Below are positions 31,900 through 44,100 of a DNA stretch of 64,000 nt, piece by piece; the stretch's first letter is position 1; each line of letters opens with the position of its first letter. The stretch is from Dromiciops gliroides (taxonomy: Eukaryota > Chordata > Mammalia > Microbiotheria > Microbiotheriidae), in contig NC_057861.1 in NCBI RefSeq assembly GCF_019393635.1, positions 541,518,211 to 541,582,210 of the forward strand, in the 5' to 3' direction. A model generated the notes under the pieces. That model saw nothing but the letters and a program-made list of their open reading frames with translations. It searched no databases and was not told the origin of the DNA. A program made the translations under genes and the position numbers.

Positions 31900-32330
31900 A
31901 GTAAAAAGGACAATGGATTTGTAATCAGTGGACCTGGGTTTTTCTATTTTACTACCTGCGTAACCTAGGGCAAATTGCTTAACTTCTTTAGGTTGTTATT
32001 GTTATTGTTATTGTTTGTGACCCCATTTAGTGGTTATCTTGGCAGAGATACTAGAGTGATTTGCCATTTTTTCCAGTGTATTTTACACATGAGGAAACTG
32101 AGGCCAACAGGGTTAAGTGACTTGCCCAGGGTTACATAGCTAATAAGTGTCTGAGGCCAGATTTGGACTCAGAAAGATGAGTCTTCCTGATTCCAAGCCC
32201 AGTGCTCTATTCACGGCACTATGTAGCTGTCTCAATTCTTTAGGTTATAGCTTCTTCAACTGTGAAATGATATGGTTAGATTATTTCACTCTTAAGGTCC
32301 CTTCCTAGCTCTATGCCCATGATCCTATGA
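31900..32330 (+). mobile_element. MIR-type SINE split by Mar-1
   Basis: GGACCTGGGTTTTTCTATTT left; AACTGTGAAATGATATGGTT and AGGTCCCTTCCTAGCTCTA right. Confidence 0.65.
32003..32232 (-). mobile_element. Mar-1 type SINE inside a MIR-type SINE
   Basis: TTCTTTAGGTT on both sides (31984 and 32237) marks the target site. Confidence 0.85.
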
Positions 32331-32339
32331 TTCCCTCAT

Positions 32340-32660
32340 TCCCTCCTCCACACCGTCCTAGTTCTGTGTTTTTGTTCTCCACTCCCTTTTTCTATGGAAT
32401 TACTATCCATTTTTTAAAGCCTGGCCCAAACACTGCTACTTCCAGGAAACCTTTTTACTTGGTAATGACTTTTCTCTCTTTATACTTCACTTTATATTTT
32501 CCTTGAATTTCTCTTATGTATGAAAGTTGTTTTGTGTTTATTCCCTTACTAGTTACTAAGTATCATGAGGTTAAAGACTGTCTTGTCTAAGCTTTGTATT
32601 TTTCCCAGTGCCTAGCTTAATGTTCCACTCACTGTAGGTACTTGATAAGTGTACATAATG
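32340..32660 (+). mobile_element. L2 3' region
   Basis: GAAACCTTTTTACTTGGTAA ... AGTGCCTAGCTTAATGTTCC. Confidence 0.6.
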
Positions 32661-33694
32661 TACAAAAGAAATTATATAACTAAGCAGGGAGGGGCAGTTA
32701 AATCAATCTTAACAACATGGTCTAACCCTGAGATCTTTGTCACCTCTATTGAATCAATCCATTCAAAAGCATTAAACTAAATGTAAAAAAAAAAAAAAGC
32801 CTTAATCTATTTGGAACTGAGGAAATCCATTTGATGATGCACAAAGTGTATGTTGAGATTGGCTAAAAAGGTTCAGTCATGCCCTGTAGGTCTTAAATAA
32901 AATAGCAACCCAGGATTCCAATGGCAAGACAACTTAGAGAGAAAAGATTGAGTCAAGTTGTTGAGAGGAAATTGCTTTGTGGGGAGGGGAGGAGATATAT
33001 CCTTTGAGTCCTCCCTCCCTTCCCATGGACCACAGAAAGATTTCATGACCTTTGAAAGGTTGGAAGATTTTGAACATTCATGAGCATCCTAGTAGTGACC
33101 CTGCAAAAGCAGCAAGTGACAGCAGTTTCTGCATGAGAACTGAAGATAAACTTGATGCATTGAGGAAAGGAAGCCTCTTATGAAGAGAACAGCAGAAAGT
33201 TACACCATATCTAAAGCCCACTTTCACCTGGACTATGTATAGACTTATGGGAGAGCACATCTACTCAGTTTGTGAGGGATGTTTTTTTGTAGCAACTGTT
33301 CTTATTACATCCCATAAGCAAATACCCATTTCTTAAAGCTAACTAAATCTAGCTGGCGAATTAATACAACTGATCATCAGAAAGGGAGAATACTGATGGG
33401 GGTTTATGAGGTATAGTAGTAAATGTACTTCCTAACTTCTCAGCTACTGTAAAATCTTGAAGAGGAGTTTTTCCTCTGAAGACCAGCCTGCTAATCCAAT
33501 GTGATTTGGGAGAATAGCCTCAAAGTTTGAACTACAACTACAAAAGGATACTCATCAGCTTGACTAGTCTGCCACCAGAGATTATGACAAAGTCATAGTC
33601 AGGGCATGGCCCCCATGGAAAATACATACAGAAGCAGTCTTCTAGTGCATTTTTAATTAAAATTTTGGTATAAGAAGAATTCTTATAGCATAAT
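32661..33694. other. Downstream flank of NPTX2, repeat-poor
   Basis: No repeat or ORF of note; the transcript end is placed at its right border. Confidence 0.5.
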
Positions 33695-33718
33695 ATGTTT
33701 GAATGGGAATATGTCAAC

Positions 33719-33724
33719 TTTATT
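33719..33724 (-). terminator. NPTX2: Distal poly(A) signal candidate, NPTX2
   Basis: AATAAA on the minus strand about 1.24 kb after the stop codon; cleavage would fall near 33,690-33,705. Confidence 0.55.
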
Positions 33725-34626
33725 TTACAAATGGAATTTTCACAGATTTACACTTCAAACATTTATGAAAAATAAAATATATAATATTTAGCTTTATAAA
33801 TTTTTCCCATTTAATGACTTTATCTTTAGAATAAAATATTCACTTTGTCTGATACATTAAGCAATCTGCAATCACCAACCAAGTGACAACCATTTCTGCA
33901 AAAGTACTGGGAAAAAAATACTTTGTGAAAATTGTCAAATCCTTACAGAAATGAACATGAATTAGAAACAAGCACACCTATCTTGGTGGGAAGAGAACAA
34001 TCCACACCAAGAGGCCTGATAATGGCTACTCCTTTGTACTGTTGGCAAGAAACATATTGATTTGTTTTAAGAGCTAAAAGTGAACTTTGGCACTGGCTCA
34101 GAAAAAGGCTTTTCAAAGCCAAACCAAAGGATGACTCGCTCGGAAAGCGTTTTGTATGAAAAGCAGATGACAGCATCAGGGGCAATCAGGAGCGAAGCTT
34201 TATATTTTGAGATCCACACATACTACTTAGCAGTTTCCAGCATTCAGAACACTCTCTGCTTACTGCCTGTATTCATAGACTTCTCGCCCATCCCCAGCAG
34301 TTCCTGGTTAACCGGGGCAGACACATCTTCTGACTCTCTCAGCCAGGCTTTGTAGTTTCACAAAACTGACTTAAAATACACAAAAATATAAAGAAAAATC
34401 CTTTGCAATACAGGAGACGTTTTGCTGCGATACTGAAGCATTTGACGTGAAAGAGAATGGTAGCTACAGTCCAAGGGTGACACAGTCTTTTTAAAGGACA
34501 TATAAAAAGTATTGCACACAACACATAAAGAATTAGGGCTGGAACAGGGCAGGAAAGACATCACTAGCATTTATATTGGCTCTTACAAACCTCTGAGGTG
34601 CTTAATGACTCTTGGCTCCACATACT

Positions 34627-34632
34627 TTTATT
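34627..34632 (-). terminator. NPTX2: Proximal poly(A) signal candidate, NPTX2
   Basis: AATAAA on the minus strand 330 nt after the stop codon; would give a short 3' UTR isoform. Confidence 0.45.
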
Positions 34633-34960
34633 AAATGGGCAGTTTAGTCACTTATGGCAAAAGATGTTTACATGTGACTTCCCCCCCCCTCCCCCAGAAG
34701 ATCAACAATACACTATCTTGGCAAGAAAAGTATTTGCTTCTTGCTAATAAATTAGGTAAAGTAGATGAAAGATACTATGATATGGCCTTAGAGGTATTTC
34801 TTTCACTCGAGAGTTTCATACCAGCAACTATGAACTTGGTTTGCACTCAGCACACTTCAGAGAGGTTTGAACGAACTTCATCTGGGGAAATAAGTGCCCA
34901 CCAAACCTCAAAAGAGATTGTCTTGAGAAACTGGGACACTTCAGTGAAGAATGATTGTAG

Positions 34961-35188
34961 CTATAAATCGAGCAAACGCTCTTCGCAAGTCTCCACGGGC
35001 CATTTGGTTGCACCTCCAAACACATCCACGTTGTTATCGACCCAAGGAATGATATTGCCTGGCATGTTGGTGGAGCAGTTAGCAATATTCATGATTTCTT
35101 GAGCTTTTAAGACCCGATCCCATATATTAAACTGACTTAATTCTCCAACAAAGGCTTGAGTAGCATCAAATCTTCCACCCACGGTGTC
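34961..35188 (-). CDS. NPTX2: NPTX2 exon 5 (coding part) and stop
   Basis: 228 nt including TAG at 34961-34963. Opens with D375, finishing the EQD calcium site begun in exon 4, then GGRFDATQ, sequon N411 (NCST), C442 and the family C-terminus CEERLLDL. Acceptor is TTTTCAAAG. Confidence 0.96.
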   Translation of the reverse strand, partial: DTVGGRFDATQAFVGELSQFNIWDRVLKAQEIMNIANCSTNMPGNIIPWVDNNVDVFGGATKWPVETCEERLLDL

Positions 35189-38100
35189 CTTTGAAAATAA
35201 AACAATGGATTATGCTTAGGATATGTTCTATTTGTATTTTTTTTAAAGCAGCAATATATTTGTCTACTGTGCAAACTACTTCTTGGGGAGAGTCTTGAGC
35301 TGAGGGAGTATCAGTAGCAGGGGCTTAGAACATCATTTCTTCTTTCTTCCAATTCTTACCACAATCCTTTGCCTGAAGCTTCAGGTACAGCAGAACTAGA
35401 GATCAGGAAGGGATTTCAAAGATCCCATAGATCAATCCCCTCATGTTTTTACAAATGAGGAAATGAGGATTTGCAAGATAAAAGCTAGCTATATGCAGAG
35501 CAAAGGCTAGAACCCAGTTCTCTTGACTTCCATTATACCGTTCTTTCTAAAATTGTGCTTCCTCCCCAAAGAAAAAGAGATAAATAGAGTAGGTAAATGA
35601 TCGATGGATGGATGGATGGATGGATGGATGGATGGATGGATGGATGGATGAAAAAAGGGAATAAAGGAAGGAAGAGAGCATGGAGGGAGGGAAGAAGGAA
35701 AGAGAGGAAGGAAGAAAGGAAGGAAGGAAGGAAAGAAGGGAGAAGGAAGGAAGAGAAGGGAGGGAGGAAGGAAGAAATGGAGAAGGAAGGAAGGAAGGGA
35801 GGGAGGGAGGGAGGGAGGGAGGAAGAGAAGGAAGGGAGAGAGGAAGAGAAGGAAGGAAGAAGTGAGGAAAGAAGGAAGAGGGATGGAAGGAAGGAAGGAA
35901 AGAAGGAAGGAAGGAAGGAAGGAAGGAAGGAAGGAAGGAAGGAAGGAAGGAAGGAAGGAAGGAAGGAAGGAAGGAAGGAAGGAAGGAAGGGAGAAGGAAG
36001 GAAGAGAAGGGAGGGAGGGAGGGAGGAAGGAAGGAATGGAGAAGGAAGGAAGGAAGGGAAGGAGGAAGAGAAGGGAGAGAGGAAGAGAAGGAAGGGAGAG
36101 AGGAAGAGAAGGAAGGAAGAGAAGGGAGGGAGGGAGGAAGGAAGGAATAGAGAAGGAAGGAAGGAAGGGAAAGAGGAAGAGAAGGAAGAAGTGAGGAAAG
36201 AAGGAAGGAGGAAGGAAGGAAGGAAGGAAGGAAGGAAGGAAGGAAGGAAGGAAGGAAGGAAGGAAGGAAGGAAGGAAGGAAGGAAGGAAGGAAGGAAGGA
36301 AGGAAGGAAGGAAAAGAAAGGAAGTGGTAGAAAAAGACAAGAGATCTTCTTCTGAAGTGTTTGCTGACAGATAAATGGCTTGGTCAATAGAGTGCTGGGC
36401 TTGGAATCAGGAAAACCGAAGTTCAAATCTTTCTGCAGAAACTATATGACAAGTGATTTAATCTTTCTCAGCCTCATTGTCCTCATTGGTAAAATGGGAT
36501 TGTTGTGAGGATCAAATGAGATAATTTTGATAAAGCACTTTGCAAACCTTAAAGCTATACATGCATATATAGGTGTGTTTGTGTATATGTTAACTATCAT
36601 TATTCACACTCACAATCCAAATGTTGCTTCCCTTCTAGTTGCCCTGCTTAAGCTCTACCTTGGTGTGGAGGTAAGGGTCCATGGAAATTAAAAATCAGTT
36701 GGGGAAAAAAAAGCCTCAATTAACCAGCTGCTGTAGTTGTTTATTCCAAACAATGCCAACCAACCAATCTGACTGATTTTTTCTCAGGATCACAGTATTC
36801 CCAAAGAGACTGCAAGTTCCTTTAAGGCAACAATTGTATCTTAAAGCTAGCATTCAATAAATATTGATTGATGCACCCAACTAAACTGGAGCCTGGGAGA
36901 TCAGTGAAGGTTTCATGGTCAGAGGTGCTGTCTGAGCCAAGTACTGAAAGAAACAAGGGATCTTCACATAAACATCTCCACATTCAGACCAGAACCAAAG
37001 CAGGAGTCCCCCTGTTTCACTGGTGTTTTGGAGTAGAGTTTGCTTTGTCTGTTTGTTTATCTTGTCTTTGAAGAGGTCAAACTTTGCTCAGGAAAAAGAA
37101 GCCTTAGAGATTCAACAAATTCAATTTAACAAATGTTTGTTAAGGACATACCTAAAAAGGTCTGTACCAAGCACTGGGAAGAGACACAACATGTAAAGAA
37201 GACATGGACCCCTGCCCTTGTGAAGTTTACAGTTTAATAAAGATCAGAGAATCCAACCTCCTCGTTTTATACATGAGGGAGGGGGAGGGGGAAACAAAGC
37301 AACCTGCCAGAGGTCACACGGCTGGCAAGTCACGGAGTCAATATTAGAACTGAGATTTCCTAATTCCCAGGGCAGTCCTTTTTCCTTGACACCAGGATGA
37401 CTTTCTTTAACACTATTAACAATGACTTGTTATCAAAACTCAAGATCTAGTTCCAGGGACGAGTGGCGCTCTTAACAATGGCACGAACACATTTCTGTGA
37501 ATATGCAGCTTGTTAAGATATATATGCAGCATACTTCATCAGGGGAAAAAATGTGAAGCTTGAGAGATTAGAGCTGTTCCTGCCTCAGCTTTAGCTAATA
37601 CCTTCCAAGGTCATCTAACTCACATCTCATTCCAAATAGCTTTTAACCAAAAAACAAACAAAAAGCAGCTCGTGTAAGTGCTAATGGCCCTGAAAAAATG
37701 AATGTCACTAGGCAAGGAAAGTACAAACAGATTCCAGAAGCACATCTGCTGACGTTTGTCACAATTCATCAGCCTGCATTGTGCATTTCTGTGATCAAGC
37801 CAGGTCTATCCAGCCAAAGCAAACTCTTTCACCACCATTGATAGAAATAGAGTTTGGTGGACAGTCATCCTAGATAATGTATGATGCTGCCTCCCTGCAA
37901 GGCTGACCTTGCATGATTTGAGGCATTTAAAAAAGGAAAGCAAATCATCAGTTGGGGAATAGCTGAACAAATTGTGGCATAGCAGCATACTATAATGTTG
38001 TTGTATAATAAGAAATGCCATCGTGAAAAACTCAGAGAAACTTGGGAAGACTTGCATGAATGAATGCATTGAAAAGTGAATAGAACCAAGAGAATATTCA

Positions 38101-41100
38101 CACAATGATATCAAAAGTGAAAAAGAAAAGCCACAATGAAAGACATCAGGACCTTAATCAATATAGTCACCTATCTTGACTTCAGAGGACTGGCATTAAA
38201 GCATTCCTTCCCTTCTTAACAGAAAGGAGATGGATGATAGGTAGCAAATGAGGTATATGTTGTCAAACATGGACAATATGTTGGTTTGTTTTTTGCAACT
38301 AAATTTTGTTATAAGCGAGTACTCTGAGGGGGGTCAGTATTCTTGTTGAAAAGTGGTATGGGGCAGCTAGGTGGTGCAGTGGACAAAGCACTGGCCCTTT
38401 ATTCAGGAGGACCTGAGTTCAAATTCAGCCTCAGACACTTGATACTTACTAGCTGTGTGACCCTGGGCAAGTCATTTAACCCTCATTGCCCCACAAAAAA
38501 GAAAAAATAAATAAAAATAAAATAAGAAAAGTGGTACAAATATATACCATATATATGTATACACACATACAAATACATATTTATACAAATATGTATCAAT
38601 AATACATTTTTAAAGATAAAAATTCTGATTAGGATGGGATTTGGTGTTGCCATAATTTTGAGGGTAATTGTCATTGAATTAGTCAACACAGATCAGTTTA
38701 AGTCCAATCTTCTTTGTGAAGCCTTTTATAACAAGTCTATGGATATCTACATTCTTCAATTTCAGTCTACCTTACATGATATGGCACTTGGCTCTATACT
38801 ACCCTTTCCTGTTCCCTTTCCACCCCCACAGTTCTGAAACCATAAACCATGATCAAGTCAATTCTACTGGATGGAACATTCCTGGAGGGAATGAGTAATG
38901 GCCTCACCCACCATCCTTATAACTTTGTGATACAAAATGACCATCCCTGGCCACCACTCCCCAACATGTTTCCTCCCACATTAGACTGTAAGCTCCTTGG
39001 GGGCAGGGATTTTATTTGTAATAGAATGAGATGTGTATAAAGTTTATGCTAGAGACATTCAATAAAGGGAAAGATCACTAGGAAGCAGAGCAGCCAGCCT
39101 TTGGAGGATATGGACATTGACCAGCACCTTAAAGGAACGGCAGAATTTGAAAATGCAAAAGGAGAAGCAGGATGAATAGAATTTGCAGAGTATAACAGAT
39201 ATATGTTTAGGGAGCAACAGGGAGACAGGTCTGGTTAAAGCAGTGTGTTTTTATAAGAAAGCAATAGGAAGGGGCAGCTAGGTGATACAATGGATAGAGC
39301 ACTGGCCCTGGATTCAGGAGTACCTGAGTTCAAGTCCAGCCTCAGACACTTAACACTGACTAGCTGTGTGACCCTGGGCAAGTCACTTAACCCCAATTGC
39401 CTCACCAAAAAAAAAAAAAGAAAGAAAGAAAGAAAGCAATAGGAGATAAAGTTAGACGGGAAGAGTGAGAAAAAATAATGGAATATTTTCACCATCAGCC
39501 TAAGTTACTTGAACTTGCCCCTGTAGGCAAGGAGAAGCTATTAGAAATTTCTGAGTAATGGAGAGACATGGCAAAAGTGGCATTTCAAGAGGTTTTCTGA
39601 CAATGGGTGCAGGATGAATTCAGGAGTGAAATGGGGAGTGTGGTGAGGCTGAAGGCTGGGAAAATTGTTAGGAGGCTATGGTGGATATTAGTTTTATGAC
39701 ATGAAAGGCATCTCTGTGGGGCTCCCAAACCCCAAATGTGTGAAGTACATGCTGCAGAAAGTTTTTTGAAAAACAATGATAGACAGAATCATAAAGAGAA
39801 ACAGCTTTGGAAGACTTAAGATCTCTGATAGATATAATGACTAACTATGATCCCATAGGACCAGTGAAAAGCATTCTACTCATCTTCTGACAGAAAGGTA
39901 ATAGATTCAGAGTGTAGAATGAAACATGTTTGGGGACATGGACAATGTGAGAATTTGTTTTGCTTGATTATACCTATTTGTTATAAGGGCTTTGTTTTTG
40001 TTTTTCTTTTTTTCCGATGAGGGGAAGGGAAACAAAATAAATTCTTGTTAATTGGAAAAAATCTATTTTTTAAAAGCACATCCATCTCCTTTTTTAAAGA
40101 AAAAAATCATAATTTTACACTAACACTAGACATCAAAACCAAAGAGATTGCTCTAGATTTCACTATATTGCATGAAAACAAAAATGGTTTCTTAAAACAA
40201 GTAACAAGACATCAAAAAATAAATTTGACCCAAGTGCCAAACTGGACTTGGCCAGAAGGCCCCACTCATTTTTAGACGCCTTTAAATTTGGCCAATTCAA
40301 TTATTCTCCTCCTGTAGAGGCATTTTATAGTGTCATACCATTGAGAATGTTGTGCCAAATGCAAGACATTTGGCACAACTTAGGTAGAAATGTCATTACC
40401 ATCAAAAGTTTATTTTGCTGTTAATTAAAGTATTTATACTCTGTATCTTTTAATGCTCTGGGTGTTTAATGAGATCCTTATAAAATGCTAAATGCCAATT
40501 ATACCCAGATTCTCTTAAGATTAAAATAGAAGAAATGACAGGCCACCATCAACACAACCCTTGAAATGTTACTGAGAGCTTGAAATAATAATAACTGTGG
40601 CTGAATTGCTAAATCTCTCATTCGACAGCTTTGCCTCAGGAAAGAAATGCTCCTGTCTACACTCACCTGTTCTTGCCCAAGAATCAGAACTCCCCCAGGC
40701 TTAATTGGGTGCCAGGGAGCAAGATTTTCCCCGGTGCCAAGTTTCTCTCCATCCTGAAAGGCTTCCCACATCCCATCCCTCGTTGTCCAGGTGACACAGA
40801 TATGATGCCATTTTCCATCACTAACGAACAGAGGGAGCTGAGCCACCTGTATTAAAACAATAGAAAAGAATGAGGCTTAAAGAGTAGAACACTGATCATA
40901 TCTTATCTGGGATAATGTGTATCTGTCCTGAGTCTACCAGAGAGAAAAGAGGTCAGGAGAGATGAGGAAGGACAAAGGAGAAAGAATATGGTCTAGTTGT
41001 AAAAAGTACTCTGGTTGGGAATCAAGAGTTCTGAATTCTAGCACTGACTGCCAACAACCAACTGTGTCAGCTTGGGCAAATCACTCTACCCATCTCGGTT

Positions 41101-44100
41101 GTATCATCTGAAAAATAGAAATAATAATGTCTTCCCTATATACCTCACAGGACACACTGTGAGGAAAAAAATATGACCTTATATTTGCACCTTGAAAAAT
41201 ATTATGAGGGTAGAGCAATATAAAATTATAAGGTAGCATCGAGGATTTCCTTTAGACACCTTGATTTCTGACCCAAAACTAGACATATAACACTTTTCTA
41301 TATAGAAGAAATGGTAGAGATGAATATAAAGGATATAAAAATATACTCTCTCCATCCAAACTCAGCATGGCCTACCCAGAGAAGACCACCATTTTACTTG
41401 GCCAACATGAGCCACAGACCAGCACATTCTAAGTAAGCCATGCTTTTCAGTAAAAACCATTCTAAGAACTATTAGCAGTTTTCCTTTCAGAAATCCCCTT
41501 TATTCAATGTTTCAAACTTTTTTTTGGCTTGAATTGGCTTGAATCCCCTAGCCTGCCTATGAGTTCCATCCCCTCGTTATTGTATCTTAGGCTCCAGATG
41601 AAAAGACAGCTAACTGGGTGTGCAAACAATAGATATTGAAAGTCCTTCTGCACAAATGTAATGGACTGAAAGACCTCTAAATTAAGGGGAGGGAAGAGAG
41701 ATTTTAAACTGTAATTAACTCAAGGAAGTAAATTCCAACCCAGAAAACACATTAGCAAGGGATCTTTGTAAGCATTCTTAACAAGCAGGAGTGACCATGA
41801 AGCGTCTGAATGCTACTGTATGTCTCCTAGCAACCCTCGGTGCTATCCTCCCAGGGATTAGGTGTTTACAAGAGGACTTAAACTGAGAAGAAAACAAGGT
41901 CCTGTGTCCTACTGTGAATTTGAATGCACCCAGTGATGTTATTTTAAAAACAATTAATATCTTGCTCCAGAAGGTGCCTTGTGAAATAATGAATACAGCG
42001 GGAAGATTCCATGACATTTCAGACTTAAGGAAATAAACTTCCACTCATACACACACACAAAATTGCTCAGATAAGACAATAAGCAAAGTTAAAATTATTT
42101 CTGTTCCAAGGATCCTTGGTATCCTAGGGAGTTGACTAGACCTGATGTATAAATTCTACCTGAATTAGAGAACTAGTCACCTAATCCTACTTTCCCCAGC
42201 TTCCTCAGCTCAGCTCAAATCCCAAGCCTTTCCCAGTCCTCCACCACCATCATCATCCTCTCCCCCTGCGCCTCTAAGATTCTGTTTACATAGTATATAC
42301 CTTCTTAGTAACTAGTTATTTCGGTGTTGCATCCCCTATTGGAAGGTACACTCCTTGAGGGCAGGGACTATTTTTTTTGTCTTTCTTTGCATCCTCAGCT
42401 CTTAACACAGTGCCTAGGACATGGTAAGCACTTGATAAATGCTTGTCGACTAAGACAGAGCTCAGAGTCTATCTGGCATTACAGATTCATTCCTATAATG
42501 AATCAACATAGAGATCTCTATGGTATTTCTATTTGCACATACATACATGCACCCAAATAGATTAGTGTGGAGTGACATTCGTTTTTCTAATCTAGGGCAA
42601 GCAACAGTTTGTGAGCAGAGGAAACTGCTAGCCTGATGCAAGTTATTACCATTATGGCTGATTAGCTCAGTTGGTTAAGAATGGGCACAGGGGATTTCAT
42701 TCTCATGTAGGACAGTTAGCTTTGCTCTATTTCATGGCTTCAGACTGTGACCTTAACTTTTAGTCAGACAGACAGTTAGAATGGAGGAGAGGAAGAAAGG
42801 TGAACCAGAAAGAGGGGAGGAGACAGCGTGGAGCAAACCCATTCCCATTATTGGAATAAAAGCAGCTTTGTCCACTGCAGGTTAGTAGCTTCTTCCTTGT
42901 AGACAGGAGACAGAATGTTGTTATTCTTATTACTACGTAGGATTTAGGGGTGAAAGGTACCTTACAAGCCACCTAGTCCAGCTTCCTCATTTTTCAGATG
43001 AGGAAACTAAAGTGTAGGAAGTGTTTAAGTGATTTCTCCAAGGTAGCAAGCATTGAAGGTGGACTTCCAAAAGTGATAAGAGAGCTGTGAAAAAAACATG
43101 TTTAGGCTGAGATACTTTGGGTAACTATTAACACAGTTGTATGCATGCGCACCAAACTATAAAATTCTTCCAGCAATGCTATTTTTCCTTTCCTTATCAT
43201 GACAGTTTACAAGTGTTTCATGCTTTGTAACTTTTATTATAAACCTATTTTTCTACCATTCCAGAATGTACTTTTACTTGTATTGCACATAAAAATAAAT
43301 CATAAATAGATCTTACCTTGTCATTAATGAGCAATTCAATTGGATTATTGCCCCATTCGATTAGCACAATCTCATTGGCCTGGCCAGATACAGCATAGGA
43401 AAATGGAGTCCCAATGCCCGGGGACGCACTGGATCTCAGCCACAAGCATATGGTGAAGGCATACAGTTCAGGGAGAGTCTTTTTAATCTTTCCATATAAG
43501 TAATTCGTGCGAAGAGGAAGAGATACCTTAAATGCATCGGGTGACTTAAATGCACTGTTACCTAGAGTTGTAGAATAAGGAAGATAACCTTTTTAGTCCA
43601 CAACATAGTTTCCACAGTTCATTTCCCAATCACATTGGTTTTTAAGATATGGAGCTGAATTAATAGAAAGTGAGTATCTGGAACAAGTGAAGTGAGTGAA
43701 TCATTTTTCCCTTAACTAGTCAGACCACATCTGGAGAATCATACTCTGTTCTGAGTGCCACCCTTTAAAAGATTTATTCACAGGGCAGCTAGGTGGTGCA
43801 GTGGATAGAGCACTGGCCCTGGATTCAGGAGGATCTGAGTTCAAATCCGGCCTCAGACACTTAGCAATTACTAGTTGTGTGACCCTGGGCAAGTCACTTA
43901 ACCCCAATTGCCTCACCAAAAAAAAAAAAAAAAAAAAGATTTATTCACAACCACAGTGTGCCCAGAGGATGACCATGATACCATAAGGACTGGAAGCCAC
44001 ATTATAAGAACAATTCATAGCATTAATTAAAGGAAATAAGTCCATTTAGCCTAGCCAAAAATTTACTCAATTCAATTAAATTAATTCAAATATAAGTAAA

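Larger units (their letters stand above)
33695..34960 (-). other. NPTX2: NPTX2 3' UTR (inferred)
   Basis: Repeat-poor sequence after the stop. Two AATAAA signals read on the minus strand: at 34627-34632 (UTR of about 0.33 kb) and at 33719-33724 (about 1.25 kb). The distal one fits the usual length of this mRNA. The end is inferred, not seen. Confidence 0.6.
35189..40666 (-). other. NPTX2: NPTX2 intron 4
   Basis: 5,478 bp containing the giant purine microsatellite, two short SINEs, L1-like 3' ends and a perfect 13-bp-arm hairpin about 290 nt after the exon 4 donor. Confidence 0.9.
40847..43316 (-). other. NPTX2: NPTX2 intron 3
   Basis: 2,470 bp with a MIR-type SINE, an L2 end and a tRNA-like fragment; 41,230-42,180 shows no repeat I recognise. 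Confidence 0.9.

Noticed and set aside
34635-35102. Plus-strand ORF of 155 codons opposite exon 5 and the 3' UTR
   Set aside because: Antisense shadow of NPTX2.
35507-36426. Long Ser/Pro/Phe- or Glu/Gly/Lys-rich ORFs on both strands
   Set aside because: They are translations of the GGAA/GGAT array, open in several frames at once.
42656-42730. Full tRNA gene
   Set aside because: No anticodon arm, B box or 3' acceptor strand follows the 5' half.
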